Origin: Lachnoclostridium sp. UBA3262
Lineage (GTDB): Bacteria > Bacillota > Clostridia > Lachnospirales > Lachnospiraceae
Direction of reading: 5' to 3'
NCBI GenBank assembly: GCA_002362575.1
Contig: DEUM01000047.1
Span: forward strand, 13,327-75,002
DNA length: 61,676 bases
Shown here: positions 49,013-58,689 of the stretch, one piece after another
Position numbering within the stretch: the stretch's first letter is position 1
Layout of the letters: each line of letters opens with the position of its first letter
Made by a program: the position numbers and the translations under genes
The notes under the pieces: model-generated
The model's input: only the letters and a program-made list of their open reading frames with translations
The model's database searches: none
What the model was told of the DNA's origin: nothing

Positions 49013-51268
49013 TCAGCCCTGATAATCGTATTCCAACACGATAGCGGACAGTGGCGGAAGATACATCTCCAGCTCATATGTGTCTTTCTTTTTTAACCCT
49101 TTTCCTGTCGGCTGTTTTCTTTTTCTTGCCACAATCGGTTTCTGATTCAGACGTCCACAGCCTCCATACTTTTCATCATCGGAATTCAAGATTTCTTTGA
49201 ACTTTCCTTTGCACGGCGCTTTGACTGTGTATGCCTCATGGGCAACCGGGGTAAAATTCAAAATAAACATCAACTGCTTCTTTGATGTCTTTCCACGGCG
49301 TACAAATGCAACCGTGCTTGTCTCCGGACGGCTGCAGTCCATCCACTCAAATCCCATAACGTCAAAATCATTGTAATACAGGGCGTCATATTCCGTATAC
49401 AGATGATTCATATCCCGGATGTATTCCTGCATCTGCTTATGGCGCTTGTCCTCTAAAAGGAACCAGTCAAGGCTCCTCATCTCCGCCCACTCACGTTTCT
49501 GGGCAAATTCCTGTCCCATGAAAAGAAGCTTCTTGCCCGGATGTCCGTACATAAAACCATACGCTGCACGCAGGGCCGCATATTTATCACCCTCAAGCCC
49601 CGGCATTTTATTCAGCAGGGAGCATTTCCCATGAACCACTTCATCATGCGACAGTACAAGGATATATTTTTCACTCAAATAATAATCAATGCTGAAGCAT
49701 AATTGCCCATGATGAAATTGTTTGAAATAGGGATCCAGCTTCATATATTCAAGAAAATCATTCATCCAGCCCATATTCCATTTATAGGAGAAGCCAAGCC
49801 CTTTATTCTTTACACTGTCTGTCACACCCGGCCATGCTGTGGACTCCTCCGCAATAATATACGCCTCCGGATGTTCCTCCGCCATGACAGAATTTAGATG
49901 CTGTAAAAACTCTACCGCCTCATAATGCTCATTCCCGCCATCCTTATTTGGAAGCCATTCTCCATCCTGCTTCCCATAATCCAGATATAACATAGACGCC
50001 ACTGCGTCCACGCGAAGACCGTCAATATGAAACTTCTCCACCCAGAACAGGGCATTCGCCACAAGGAAATTCATGACCTCCTTGCGTCCGTAATCAAAAA
50101 TGTAAGTTCCCCAGTCCGGATGCTCTCCGCGGCGGCGGTCCGGATGCTCATACAATGCCTGCCCGTCAAAATTCCCAAGACAGTGGGCGTCCTTTGGAAA
50201 ATGTGCCGGTACCCAGTCCAGAATTACCTGAATCCCCCGTTTATGCATTTCATCTACAAAATACATAAAATCCTTCGGCTCGCCATACCGGCTTGTTGGT
50301 GCATAATAACAGCCGACCTGATATCCCCACGAACCGTCAAACGGGTATTCTGCAATTCCCATTAGCTCTATATGGGTGTATCCCATCTCAACTACATAAT
50401 CACCCAGCATCTGCGCCAATTCACGGTAGCTGTAGTTTCCGTTGTCATCATCCTCTATCCGTTTTTTCCATGAGGCAAGATGCACCTCATAAATACTCAT
50501 TGGCTCACGGTCACGCTCTGCCGGTTTTTTCTTTGCATGCTCCTTCTGATAATCGCTGTCCTGCCACTCATAGCCCTCCAGCGATGTAATCCGTGATGCG
50601 TTTCCCGGACGTAGCTCCGCATAATTCCCATAGGGATCGGTCTTATACAGTTTTTTCCCATCCCTCGCCGTTATCTGGTACTTATAGGCAGCGCCTTCCC
50701 ATGCTCCCGGAATAAATAATTCATATATACCGCTTTCTCCGTGCAATATCATCTTGTGCAGACGGTCGTCCCACATATTAAACTCGCCAATCACACTGAC
50801 GCTGCGCGCAGATGGCGCCCATACGGCAAAACGGGTTCCCTGTACACCATTTCTTGTCTCCAGATGTGCTCCAAGCTTGTCATATATTTTGTAATGTTTT
50901 CCCTCTCCGAAAATGAAACAATCAAAATCCGTAATCTCCTTCGCATATGCATAGGGATCCTGAATCGTAATCACATCATCTTCGCTATATTTTATCCGAA
51001 AACTATACTCCTTTAACTGCTCTGATTTCTTTTCAATGACATAGCCAAACAGCCCGTCAACCGGCATCGGCTCCATTTCACCGACGGTTTCGTCTTTCTC
51101 GTCCAGCACCCATATCGTCTCGGCACAGGGACGGTAGGCTGTGAAAATCTGCACTCCGGCTTCCTTAAAAATATGGCATCCGAGCAAATCCTGCGGGGCG
51201 TTGATAAGCCCCTCCTCCAGTTCCTTCATGAGTTCTTTGCCCGTCCATTTTATCAGATATTCATTCAT
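49013..51268 (-). CDS. glgB: 1,4-alpha-glucan branching enzyme
   Basis: The product is 751 residues with two N-terminal CBM48-like modules (first about 30-115, second about 120-225 with GTRFAVWAPSARSVSVIG), then the GH13 barrel. Catalytic residues sit in DGLRVDAVASMLYLDYG (nucleophile Asp), IIAEESTAWPGVT (acid/base Glu) and VLSHDEVVHGK. It moves short glucan chains to make alpha-1,6 branches in glycogen. AAGGGG precedes ATG 51268. The phosphohexomutase gene 22 bp upstream supports a glycogen/glucose-phosphate operon, but glgA, glgC and glgP are not present in the window. Confidence 0.95.
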   Translation of the reverse strand: MNEYLIKWTGKELMKELEEGLINAPQDLLGCHIFKEAGVQIFTAYRPCAETIWVLDEKDETVGEMEPMPVDGLFGYVIEKKSEQLKEYSFRIKYSEDDVITIQDPYAYAKEITDFDCFIFGEGKHYKIYDKLGAHLETRNGVQGTRFAVWAPSARSVSVIGEFNMWDDRLHKMILHGESGIYELFIPGAWEGAAYKYQITARDGKKLYKTDPYGNYAELRPGNASRITSLEGYEWQDSDYQKEHAKKKPAERDREPMSIYEVHLASWKKRIEDDDNGNYSYRELAQMLGDYVVEMGYTHIELMGIAEYPFDGSWGYQVGCYYAPTSRYGEPKDFMYFVDEMHKRGIQVILDWVPAHFPKDAHCLGNFDGQALYEHPDRRRGEHPDWGTYIFDYGRKEVMNFLVANALFWVEKFHIDGLRVDAVASMLYLDYGKQDGEWLPNKDGGNEHYEAVEFLQHLNSVMAEEHPEAYIIAEESTAWPGVTDSVKNKGLGFSYKWNMGWMNDFLEYMKLDPYFKQFHHGQLCFSIDYYLSEKYILVLSHDEVVHGKCSLLNKMPGLEGDKYAALRAAYGFMYGHPGKKLLFMGQEFAQKREWAEMRSLDWFLLEDKRHKQMQEYIRDMNHLYTEYDALYYNDFDVMGFEWMDCSRPETSTVAFVRRGKTSKKQLMFILNFTPVAHEAYTVKAPCKGKFKEILNSDDEKYGGCGRLNQKPIVARKRKQPTGKGLKKKDTYELEMYLPPLSAIVLEYDYQG

Positions 51269-51290
51269 GTTGTACCCCTTTACCTTGTCA

Positions 51291-53027
51291 TCAACCGATT
51301 TTCTCCAATAATTCTTTTACAATCTCTGCCAGTTCCTCCGACTTTTTATCTGCATCGTCAATATCCGTTCCGACAACGCCAAAATAAATCTTAATTTTCG
51401 GCTCTGTTCCAGACGGACGTACACACAGCCACGCATCCTCTGTCAGTTCAAAGTAGAGTACATTGGACTTTGGTATTCCGGTCGGCTTCGTCTCCCCGGT
51501 CTTTACATCTTTAATGACATCTAACAGATAATCCCTTGTCGCCGTCACCTTATATTTTCCAAACTCCATCGGTGGATTTTCACGAAGCCCATCCATAATG
51601 GACTTAATCTTAGCAAGTCCCTCAATTCCCTTATGCGTGATGGCAATCACACTGTCTTTGTAATAACCATACTTTTCATACATCTCAATCATGGCATCCC
51701 AGATTGTCTTGCCGCGGAGCTTGTAATAAGCCGCTGCTTCACAGAGAGCCATAGATGCAACAATCGCATCCTTATCCCTCGCATGTGTGCCAATCAGACA
51801 ACCATAGCTTTCCTCAAATCCAAACAGATACTGGCCTTTTCCCGTTGTCTCCATGCGGAGAATCTCTTTTCCTATCCACTTAAATCCGGTCAGGCATTCC
51901 GTCACTTTAATTCCATAATGCTTTGCCATGGCGTCTACCATATTGGAAGTAACAACGGTCTTAATCAACTCGCCATCCTCCGGAAGGCTTCCCTCCAGTG
52001 CCAGCTTCTGCCCGATTTCATAATCAGCGAGAAAACAGCCGGACATATTTCCAGTAAGGCAGATATAATCACCAGATTTTGTATCTTTTACATAAACGCC
52101 CAGACGGTCAGCGTCCGGATCCGTTGCCAGCACTAAATCCGCATCCTTCTCCTTTGCCAGTTTCAGCGCCAGTTCAAATGCTTCTGCAGCCTCCGGGTTC
52201 GGATAGCTGACAGTTGGAAATTCTCCGTCCGGCAGCTCCTGCTCCGGCACAACATATACATTCGTAAATCCAAGCTCCTTTAAAATACGGCGAACCGGAA
52301 GATTTCCCGTTCCGTGAAGCGGTGTATAAACAATTTTCAAATCAGCAGAAGCTTTTTTGATGCAATTCGGATGAAGAACATTTTTCTTTAATTCTTCCAT
52401 GTAGCGGTCATCCACCGCCTTTCCGATTGTCTCATACAATCCTGCTTTCTCTGCCTCTGCCTTATCCATCGTCTTTACCGTGGCATAATCTGTCACAGCC
52501 TTTACTTCATCCATAATACCACTGTCATGAGGCGGTGTAATCTGTGCGCCATCCTCCCAGTATACCTTATACCCGTTATATTCCGGCGGGTTATGGCTTG
52601 CTGTAATGTTGATACCGGAGATACATCCCAGTTCTCTCACAGCAAAGGAAAGCTCCGGCGTAGGTCTGAGGGACTCAAACACATATGCCTTAATGCCATT
52701 TGCTGCCAGACAACATGCCGCCTCATCTGCAAACTCCGGTGACATACGGCGTGAATCATAAGCGATTGCCACACCCTTCTTCTGTCCGTTCTGCTTGATA
52801 ATATAATTGGCAAGTCCCTGTGTCGCCTTGCGAACCGTATAAATGTTCATGCGATTTGTTCCTGCCCCGATAATACCGCGAAGACCTGCCGTACCAAATT
52901 CTAAGTCTGCATAAAAGCGTTCCTTAATTTCATTTTCATCCCCGGCAATACTCTCCAATTCCTGTTTTGTCTCAGCATCAAAATAAGGGTTTGACAGCCA
53001 AGCCTCATACGTTTCTTTATAATCCAT
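51291..53027 (-). CDS. Phosphoglucomutase/phosphomannomutase
   Basis: The product is 578 residues, the PgcA-type long form. Catalytic Ser144 lies in GINITASHNPPEYNGYKVYW. The metal loop is LATDPDADRLGVYV and the sugar loop TGFKWIGKEIL with GFEESYGCLIG. The phosphate-binding C-terminal part reads CVRPSGTEPKIKIYFGV. It interconverts glucose-1-phosphate and glucose-6-phosphate, linking glycogen turnover (glgB downstream) to glycolysis. AGGAGG lies before ATG 53027. Confidence 0.93.
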   Translation of the reverse strand: MDYKETYEAWLSNPYFDAETKQELESIAGDENEIKERFYADLEFGTAGLRGIIGAGTNRMNIYTVRKATQGLANYIIKQNGQKKGVAIAYDSRRMSPEFADEAACCLAANGIKAYVFESLRPTPELSFAVRELGCISGINITASHNPPEYNGYKVYWEDGAQITPPHDSGIMDEVKAVTDYATVKTMDKAEAEKAGLYETIGKAVDDRYMEELKKNVLHPNCIKKASADLKIVYTPLHGTGNLPVRRILKELGFTNVYVVPEQELPDGEFPTVSYPNPEAAEAFELALKLAKEKDADLVLATDPDADRLGVYVKDTKSGDYICLTGNMSGCFLADYEIGQKLALEGSLPEDGELIKTVVTSNMVDAMAKHYGIKVTECLTGFKWIGKEILRMETTGKGQYLFGFEESYGCLIGTHARDKDAIVASMALCEAAAYYKLRGKTIWDAMIEMYEKYGYYKDSVIAITHKGIEGLAKIKSIMDGLRENPPMEFGKYKVTATRDYLLDVIKDVKTGETKPTGIPKSNVLYFELTEDAWLCVRPSGTEPKIKIYFGVVGTDIDDADKKSEELAEIVKELLEKIG

Positions 53028-53090
53028 AATTTCCTCCTATCCGCCGTTTCCCGGCTCTCTTTTTATATATTGGTCCTGTCCGAACCGAAC

Positions 53091-54407
53091 TTACCCCGCA
53101 CTTTTTGCCTTCAAAGCCGGAAAACTCCAGCTGATATCCTGACTGTCGTCCGGAATCTCAATACTATAGCTTTTTGTCGTGTACCCATCCTTTGTCAGCG
53201 TCAATGTTATACTTCCAAGCATTTTAGTAAAGCTGCACGGAATTTCCCCTTTGTAAGTTCCATTTATATATACAGCGGCACCACTCGGCGCACTAACTGT
53301 AATTTTATGGTCGGTATCATAATCTGCCGACGAGGTATTTGCCCCTCCGGAAGTATCATTGGTAACGGATGAGTCGGAACTTTTTTTATCTTCCTCCTCA
53401 ACCTCTGCCTGCTCCTCCTGCAAATTGATGTCTATCGTCGGGCCCGGATCCTTAACAGTAAGGATTCCCTTATATTCATTATACCCTTCTAAGACTACCC
53501 TTACTGAGTGCTTTCCATATTTTAATGATACCGGTTTGGAATAATCCGTCAGGCTGCCATTGACATACAACTCTGCACCCTCTGGCTCAATTCGGAATTT
53601 TACCCTTGAAGTGTCCGGCACCTGCAGCTGGAATTCGGACATATCCAAATCCGTTACCTGATTCCTTTTTACTTCAACCGTCGCCGTTCCTGTCATATCC
53701 CCATTTACCATAGTAACAGTCTGAGTCCCCTCCGGCACAGTCAACAGCATCTCTTTCGTAACCGGCAAAATGGCTTCTCCCTGAACGGTCAGCGTTCCAC
53801 CGACAAAATCATTATATTTCGCAGGGCGTATATAACCGTGTCCCTTTGTCACTACAAGGGAATAGGCATGTCCTTTTACTCCCCGGAAGGTAACCTCGTC
53901 ATTCGAGGTGATTTCCATCGGACTCAGCATCTGTCCGTCGGAATAGATAACCATCTTGTCCGAGTACGCATATGTCATATCCTGCACGGTCAGCCGTTTT
54001 TGCACGGAATCCACAGATACCTTAACATTTTCTGTCTCTACTATATTTGCGGACTGCTTTATCCCATCAATGCTCCGTCCGTCCTTACTCGTATATACAT
54101 CAAATACATCCCCGATTTCAACTTCCGACATCGACATATCCCTGCCGTACTTAGAATTCACCGACGTAGCCCCGGAATACGAATAACTCTCCTCCTCATC
54201 GAAGGAGGCATTGTAAAATGTAACCGTACTATTTTTCAAGTTTACCGTCTTGATAACGCCGACAAAATCTGCACCCTTATCATAAACTACCGCACCGCTG
54301 GCAGATTCCGTCACTGACCTCTGCTTTTTGCCGTTTGAACAGCCTGTCAGGCCGAGCAGGGTAGCTATAACACAGAATACAGCCGCTATCCGATACCTGT
54401 ATTTCAT
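53091..54407 (-). CDS. Lipoprotein with PEGA domains
   Basis: The product is 438 residues. The signal peptide ends in a lipobox (LLGLTGCSNGKK, lipidated Cys at about 24). The middle carries beta-rich segments (VGVIKTVNLKNSTVTFYN; VEIGDVFDVYTSKDGRSIDG). Two PEGA domains follow: AELYVNGSLTDYSKPVSLKY with GKHSVRVVLEGY, and AAVYINGTYKGEIPCSFTKM with GSITLTLTKDGY. The linker between them is acidic. PEGA domains are common on surface proteins that bind other envelope components. It lies 64 bp after the phosphohexomutase stop, with a separate start, and its ligand is unknown. Confidence 0.85.
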   Translation of the reverse strand: MKYRYRIAAVFCVIATLLGLTGCSNGKKQRSVTESASGAVVYDKGADFVGVIKTVNLKNSTVTFYNASFDEEESYSYSGATSVNSKYGRDMSMSEVEIGDVFDVYTSKDGRSIDGIKQSANIVETENVKVSVDSVQKRLTVQDMTYAYSDKMVIYSDGQMLSPMEITSNDEVTFRGVKGHAYSLVVTKGHGYIRPAKYNDFVGGTLTVQGEAILPVTKEMLLTVPEGTQTVTMVNGDMTGTATVEVKRNQVTDLDMSEFQLQVPDTSRVKFRIEPEGAELYVNGSLTDYSKPVSLKYGKHSVRVVLEGYNEYKGILTVKDPGPTIDINLQEEQAEVEEEDKKSSDSSVTNDTSGGANTSSADYDTDHKITVSAPSGAAVYINGTYKGEIPCSFTKMLGSITLTLTKDGYTTKSYSIEIPDDSQDISWSFPALKAKSAG

Positions 54408-54510
54408 CCCATCACCTTTTCTTCGTAATCTTAATCATGATTGTACCATATTTTTGGAAATATGACTAGTATTCTTTCACATTTATTATCTGCTATTTGC
54501 CCCAGCGAAG

Positions 54511-54544
54511 TGCTTCAAGCATAGAGACCCCTATCCTTGAAGCA
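54511..54544 (-). other. Stem-loop overlapping the stop codon of the CotS-like gene
   Basis: TGCTTCAAG pairs with CTTGAAGCA and, inside, ATAG pairs with CTAT across a single mismatch, giving about 13 paired positions. No T-tract follows, so it is not a typical terminator. It may protect the 3' end of the mRNA. Confidence 0.55.
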
Positions 54545-55505
54545 CGCTTACCAGAAAGTCCGTCTTCGCCCTCTCTTGTTCCCTTACACCAATCAGCTTT
54601 TCCATATTCTTATTTGATATCCACGATTTTTTCCCATTTATATACTGATTAAGCAGTTTCCAGAATTTCATCGGGTATCCCAGAACAATACACAGAAATT
54701 CCCGCTCCTCCTCCTCTAGTGGCTGCTCACTCCCATATGCCTCTAAAATATCCCTTCCGCACTCTTTATTCCAGCCATTTTTCTCCATAACCTTCCTCGA
54801 AAAATAGGCAAGATCCAAGAGCTGGATTCCATATCCCGCCTTCTCAAAGTTTGTTGTTGCCACTCCTTTTTTCGTCATAATCAGATTGTGATAATTATAT
54901 TCCCCATGGCAGATATCCTTGGTCACGTATCTGTTCTCGTGAAAATAGGCAGACTCTGCCAGCCTCTTTTCCGCCTGCTCTGCCTTTTCAAAAAACTCAT
55001 GAAAGCACCCCAGCACATATAACTCAAAATCATTTTTCCGTTTCTGGTCTTTTATATATCTATACACCCGTTTCATTTCTCTGTTGTGACGGCCGTACTT
55101 TGTCAGCAGACATTCTTCCAGTGACTTTGGTTCGTCAGAAAATCCCTTCAGATTTCGGTGCAGACATCCGAGATTTTTTGCAGCAGCCACAAGTCCCTGA
55201 CGACTTTTATAATCACATTCTTCCCCATGAAACCACTGATAAACAACATATTTTTCCCCACTTTCCCACTCAGTTACCAGCTCGCCGTCCTGATTGGGAA
55301 TTACGATGTCCGTCTTATCCATTCCTTTTCTTGCCAGATGCGCCTTTATTTCATTTTCAAATGTAAAATGCCCCTTTATCCTGTCATATTCACGCATCAG
55401 ACGGGGGCCTTCGCTTGTATCCAGAAGCACCGCCCCTCTTGCCCGGTAACGGTTTTTCACCTGAAAACCGTACTTCCCTATGGTAAGTTCCTGCTTATCT
55501 TCCAC
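54531..55505 (-). CDS. CotS-family spore-coat-associated kinase-like protein
   Basis: The product is 324 residues. The GTG start at 55505 has AAGGAGGGG upstream. It is an aminoglycoside-phosphotransferase/choline-kinase fold. The catalytic loop reads ICHGEYNYHNLIM, with the expected Asp replaced by Glu, and the metal site near FEKAGYGIQLLDLAYFSRKV lacks a clear DxD, so activity is uncertain. CotS-type proteins are linked to the spore coat in Bacillus and clostridia. Its presence suggests the organism can form spores. It stands alone with a stem-loop at its end. Confidence 0.82.
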   Translation of the reverse strand: MEDKQELTIGKYGFQVKNRYRARGAVLLDTSEGPRLMREYDRIKGHFTFENEIKAHLARKGMDKTDIVIPNQDGELVTEWESGEKYVVYQWFHGEECDYKSRQGLVAAAKNLGCLHRNLKGFSDEPKSLEECLLTKYGRHNREMKRVYRYIKDQKRKNDFELYVLGCFHEFFEKAEQAEKRLAESAYFHENRYVTKDICHGEYNYHNLIMTKKGVATTNFEKAGYGIQLLDLAYFSRKVMEKNGWNKECGRDILEAYGSEQPLEEEEREFLCIVLGYPMKFWKLLNQYINGKKSWISNKNMEKLIGVREQERAKTDFLVSVLQG

Positions 55506-55632
55506 AAAACCCCTCCTTGCTCGTCACTTTGTCTGCCTTAAATTCTATGATTTCCTCTGTGAAATATGCTCAAATCATATTTATTTTTTTCTAGTCGTAT
55601 ACTGGTAAAAAGCATATCAAATGGAGTATGGA

Positions 55633-57378
55633 ATGAGGATACGCCGTTTTGTTGCCACGGTCTGTCTTGTTTTTTTTCTGACTTCCTGTGGCACCGCTAC
55701 TACAAATATTACAAAAGAAAATGATACCTTTACTGAATTTACTGAAACGATATTCCGGGCAAGGTCATGCTCAGATTCATTGACACTAAACTACACTCTT
55801 ACCAATCCGGAAGATTATGGCATTGCTTCACTTCCAAAAGGATTTCCATCCTTTTCCTATGAAGATTTAACAAAGGATGCGCTTGCCGATGAAAATCTTC
55901 TCGCCTCGCTGAAAAAATTTGATAAAAAAAATTTAACCTTTGACCAGCAGGTCCTTTATGATACATTGCAGGACACACTGGAGTCCGACATTCAGGGGCA
56001 AAACTACACCGCTTTTTCCGAAGCCCTTGGGCCGACAACCGGTATTCAGGCACAGCTTCCCGTCCTTCTCGCCGAATTTCGCATGGAAGATAAAAAAGAC
56101 CTGTCACAATATTTTTTACTGTTAAAAACCGTGCCTGATTATTTTGATTCTCTCCTCTCCCTTGAAGAAAAGAAAAGCAGGCTGCGGACGTTGCCATGCC
56201 GTTCCTCCCTTCAAAATATCATTGCCCAGTGCCAGACCTTCCTTGATGATTCCGGCGCGTCCATTTTAATAAAACCTTTCGAAAAAAAACTCGGCGGATG
56301 CTCCTTTCTCTCGGAAAAAGAAAAACAAGCTGCCATTGCGCAAAACAAATCCTATGTAGAAAAATACATCATTCCCGCCTACCAGTCACTGACCGATGGA
56401 CTTACTATCCTGCTGCCTATGGCTGGCGAGAACGGTTCCCTCTCGGAGTACCCGAACGGCAGGCAGTATTATCCGTACCTTGTCAGACAGACCACCGGTT
56501 CATCGCGCCCTCTTTCTGAGCTTCAGACGCTGATGACAGAACGGCTGAACCGCTCGCATGACACACTCATTGCTTATGCAAAAAAAGATCCCTCCCTTTT
56601 CACCTCCTGCCAGCGGTATGTCACAAAATACTCATCGCCTGACGTTATTCTCGCCACTCTCCAGCGGCGCATGACAGAAGACTTTCCTCTCTGTGACAAC
56701 ACCCACTATGAAGTAAAGTATGTTGATGAGGCATTAGAAAATTATCTGAGCCCCGCCTTTTACCTGACGCCGCCTGTAGATGACAGTGATAACAACATCA
56801 TATATATAAATAATTCAAAAAAGTATGACCGCTCCTCCCTCTTTAACACGCTGGCGCATGAGGGATATCCCGGCCATCTCTATCAGACCTGTTATATGCA
56901 CAATAAAAGACTGCCTCTTTTGCGATATTCGCTGGACTATGGCGGATACACGGAAGGCTGGGCTACCTATACAGAAATCTATTCTTATAAGTATACTGGT
57001 ATTACCCGGGATGAAGTGGGTATACTTCGTAATAATATGATAGCCACACTCTGTCTGTACGGACTTTGTGATATCGGCGTCCACTACGAGGGCTGGGACG
57101 AAGAATCTCTGCAGTCGTTTCTCAATCAATATGGCTCGTGGAGCTCCGGCACTGCCTCCTCGGTATATTCCGCCGTTATTGATGAACCCGCCTCGTATCT
57201 TAAATATACCGTTGGGTATCTGGAAATTACCCTTTTAAAAGACAAAATGAAAAACGAGCTTGGCAGCGAATATACAGAAAAAATTTTCCACACCTACCTG
57301 CTCGATATGGGGCCAACCTCCTTTGATATACTGAACCGTTACATACCTCTATGGAATAAACAAAACAGTTGCAAATAA
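55633..57378 (+). CDS. DUF885-family lipoprotein (zinc-peptidase-like)
   Basis: The product is 581 residues from ATG 55633, with GGAG 6 nt upstream; the ATG at 55621 has no site. A signal peptide ends in a lipobox (VFFLTSCGTAT). The DUF885 catalytic-like motif is AHEGYPGHLYQT, with a downstream Glu in GGYTEGWATYTEIY. Upstream domain features include KFDKKNLTFDQQVLYDTLQD. The family is thought to be a zinc peptidase held at the outer face of the membrane. Its substrate is unknown. Confidence 0.88.
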   Translation: MRIRRFVATVCLVFFLTSCGTATTNITKENDTFTEFTETIFRARSCSDSLTLNYTLTNPEDYGIASLPKGFPSFSYEDLTKDALADENLLASLKKFDKKNLTFDQQVLYDTLQDTLESDIQGQNYTAFSEALGPTTGIQAQLPVLLAEFRMEDKKDLSQYFLLLKTVPDYFDSLLSLEEKKSRLRTLPCRSSLQNIIAQCQTFLDDSGASILIKPFEKKLGGCSFLSEKEKQAAIAQNKSYVEKYIIPAYQSLTDGLTILLPMAGENGSLSEYPNGRQYYPYLVRQTTGSSRPLSELQTLMTERLNRSHDTLIAYAKKDPSLFTSCQRYVTKYSSPDVILATLQRRMTEDFPLCDNTHYEVKYVDEALENYLSPAFYLTPPVDDSDNNIIYINNSKKYDRSSLFNTLAHEGYPGHLYQTCYMHNKRLPLLRYSLDYGGYTEGWATYTEIYSYKYTGITRDEVGILRNNMIATLCLYGLCDIGVHYEGWDEESLQSFLNQYGSWSSGTASSVYSAVIDEPASYLKYTVGYLEITLLKDKMKNELGSEYTEKIFHTYLLDMGPTSFDILNRYIPLWNKQNSCK

Positions 57379-57458
57379 GTTTTTTTATTGCTATACTGCT
57401 ATTAAATGCAACTCTACGGCTCCATTGAGCTAGTGTGAGAAAGGAGCGGAAACCGATT

Positions 57459-58649
57459 ATGCCAAATAATAAGAGCAGTGTTTCCCATGAAAAAAAGAAG
57501 AAAAAGCGAAAAATTCCCCTTGCTGTAAAATGTATTCTCATAATTATTATTCTTCTGGGAATCGCGCTTACCCTATTTTTTTTCTACATTAAACAGCAAA
57601 CAAATCCCTATCGGATTGCCACCAAATACGCAGAAACCTTTATGTCCAAAGATGTGTCTGCTCTCTTTCGTGTGACAGGGTTAAAGGAAGATACCTTTAC
57701 AACACCTGAGACTTTCCGAAGCTATTTACAGGAGCGCTTAAATTACGATAAAATTTCGGCTTATAATATGGTGGAATTTTCAAACGCCAAGGATGAAAAT
57801 ACAAAACAATACGGTATCACATGGCAGACAAATGAACGCAACCGCGAATACAGCCAGACTCTGACTTTAAAAAAATCAGCACAAAAATTATACTTTTTCT
57901 TTGATAATTGGGAAATCGATACTTCAGAATTTCTGGCGCAGAACTGTTCGCTCAATGCACCCGCCAAGGCGGCCGTTTTCATTGACAATATCGAAGTCCC
58001 GGCGGATACGGATTCCTCTCAGACAACAAACCTGTCTGTATACAAACTAGGTTCTCTGTTTCCGGGGCGTCACACTATTACAGTCAAAATGGCAGATTTT
58101 ACTGACTTTTCCACGACTATCAATATGGAAAGCGGTGATTACAGCAAACAGAAAATATATACGATAACACCGAGTATGCTAAAAATCACTGCCGAAACAG
58201 AAAAAACATTAATAAAAGATGGAGAAAACCTCATCCGTGACATCTACAAATATGCTCTCGCCGGGAAGTCTTTTAAAAAACTGGCAGACATTTATACTTT
58301 TGAAGACACGTCAGAACAACGTCTGGAACAGGCTTATAATGCGCTGATAACAAACCACATAAAACCTGCCACGCATCTGACGGATGTCAGTTTTACATCC
58401 TACAATGCTTCTACGGCTACCACCTATGCGGAGGACGGCTGCTATGCCATTAAGGTTTCCGCTAACGTAGATTATACTGCAAACAGTGTTGTTGTAAAGG
58501 AAAGTACCGCAGAAGGGGGCGGTTTCCGACAGAGTAAATCCGGTCCGGGCAGTTCCTTCTTTACAATTACTTTCCATTATAAAAAAGGAATCTGGTCCAT
58601 CTCTGACACGACTGCACTGGACGCTTGTATATATTATATAAAATATTAA
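57459..58649 (+). CDS. TcaA-like membrane-anchored protein
   Basis: The product is 396 residues from ATG 57459, with GGAG about 12 nt upstream; the GTG at 57435 is less likely. A very basic N-terminus (EKKKKKRKIPLAVK) precedes one helix (CILIIIILLGIALTLFFFYI). Outside the membrane are an NTF2-like part (RIATKYAETFMSKDVSALF), a TcaA second-domain pattern (KAAVFIDNIEVPAD; PGRHTITVKMADFTDF) and a C-terminal NTF2-like part. TcaA-family proteins sense or respond to glycopeptide stress and lipid II in Staphylococcus. The N-terminal zinc ribbon of TcaA is missing here but appears in the next gene. Confidence 0.75.
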   Translation: MPNNKSSVSHEKKKKKRKIPLAVKCILIIIILLGIALTLFFFYIKQQTNPYRIATKYAETFMSKDVSALFRVTGLKEDTFTTPETFRSYLQERLNYDKISAYNMVEFSNAKDENTKQYGITWQTNERNREYSQTLTLKKSAQKLYFFFDNWEIDTSEFLAQNCSLNAPAKAAVFIDNIEVPADTDSSQTTNLSVYKLGSLFPGRHTITVKMADFTDFSTTINMESGDYSKQKIYTITPSMLKITAETEKTLIKDGENLIRDIYKYALAGKSFKKLADIYTFEDTSEQRLEQAYNALITNHIKPATHLTDVSFTSYNASTATTYAEDGCYAIKVSANVDYTANSVVVKESTAEGGGFRQSKSGPGSSFFTITFHYKKGIWSISDTTALDACIYYIKY

Positions 58650-58655
58650 ATGCAA

Positions 58656-58674
58656 TGCCGCTAAATCAGCGGCA
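58656..58674 (+). other. Hairpin just ahead of the ribosome site of the zinc-ribbon gene
   Basis: A perfect 7-bp stem TGCCGCT/AGCGGCA with a 5-nt loop lies directly before AGAAGGAGG. It may tune translation of the downstream gene or stabilise the processed mRNA; it has no T-tract. Confidence 0.45.
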
Positions 58675-58689
58675 GAAGGAGGAAAAAGT

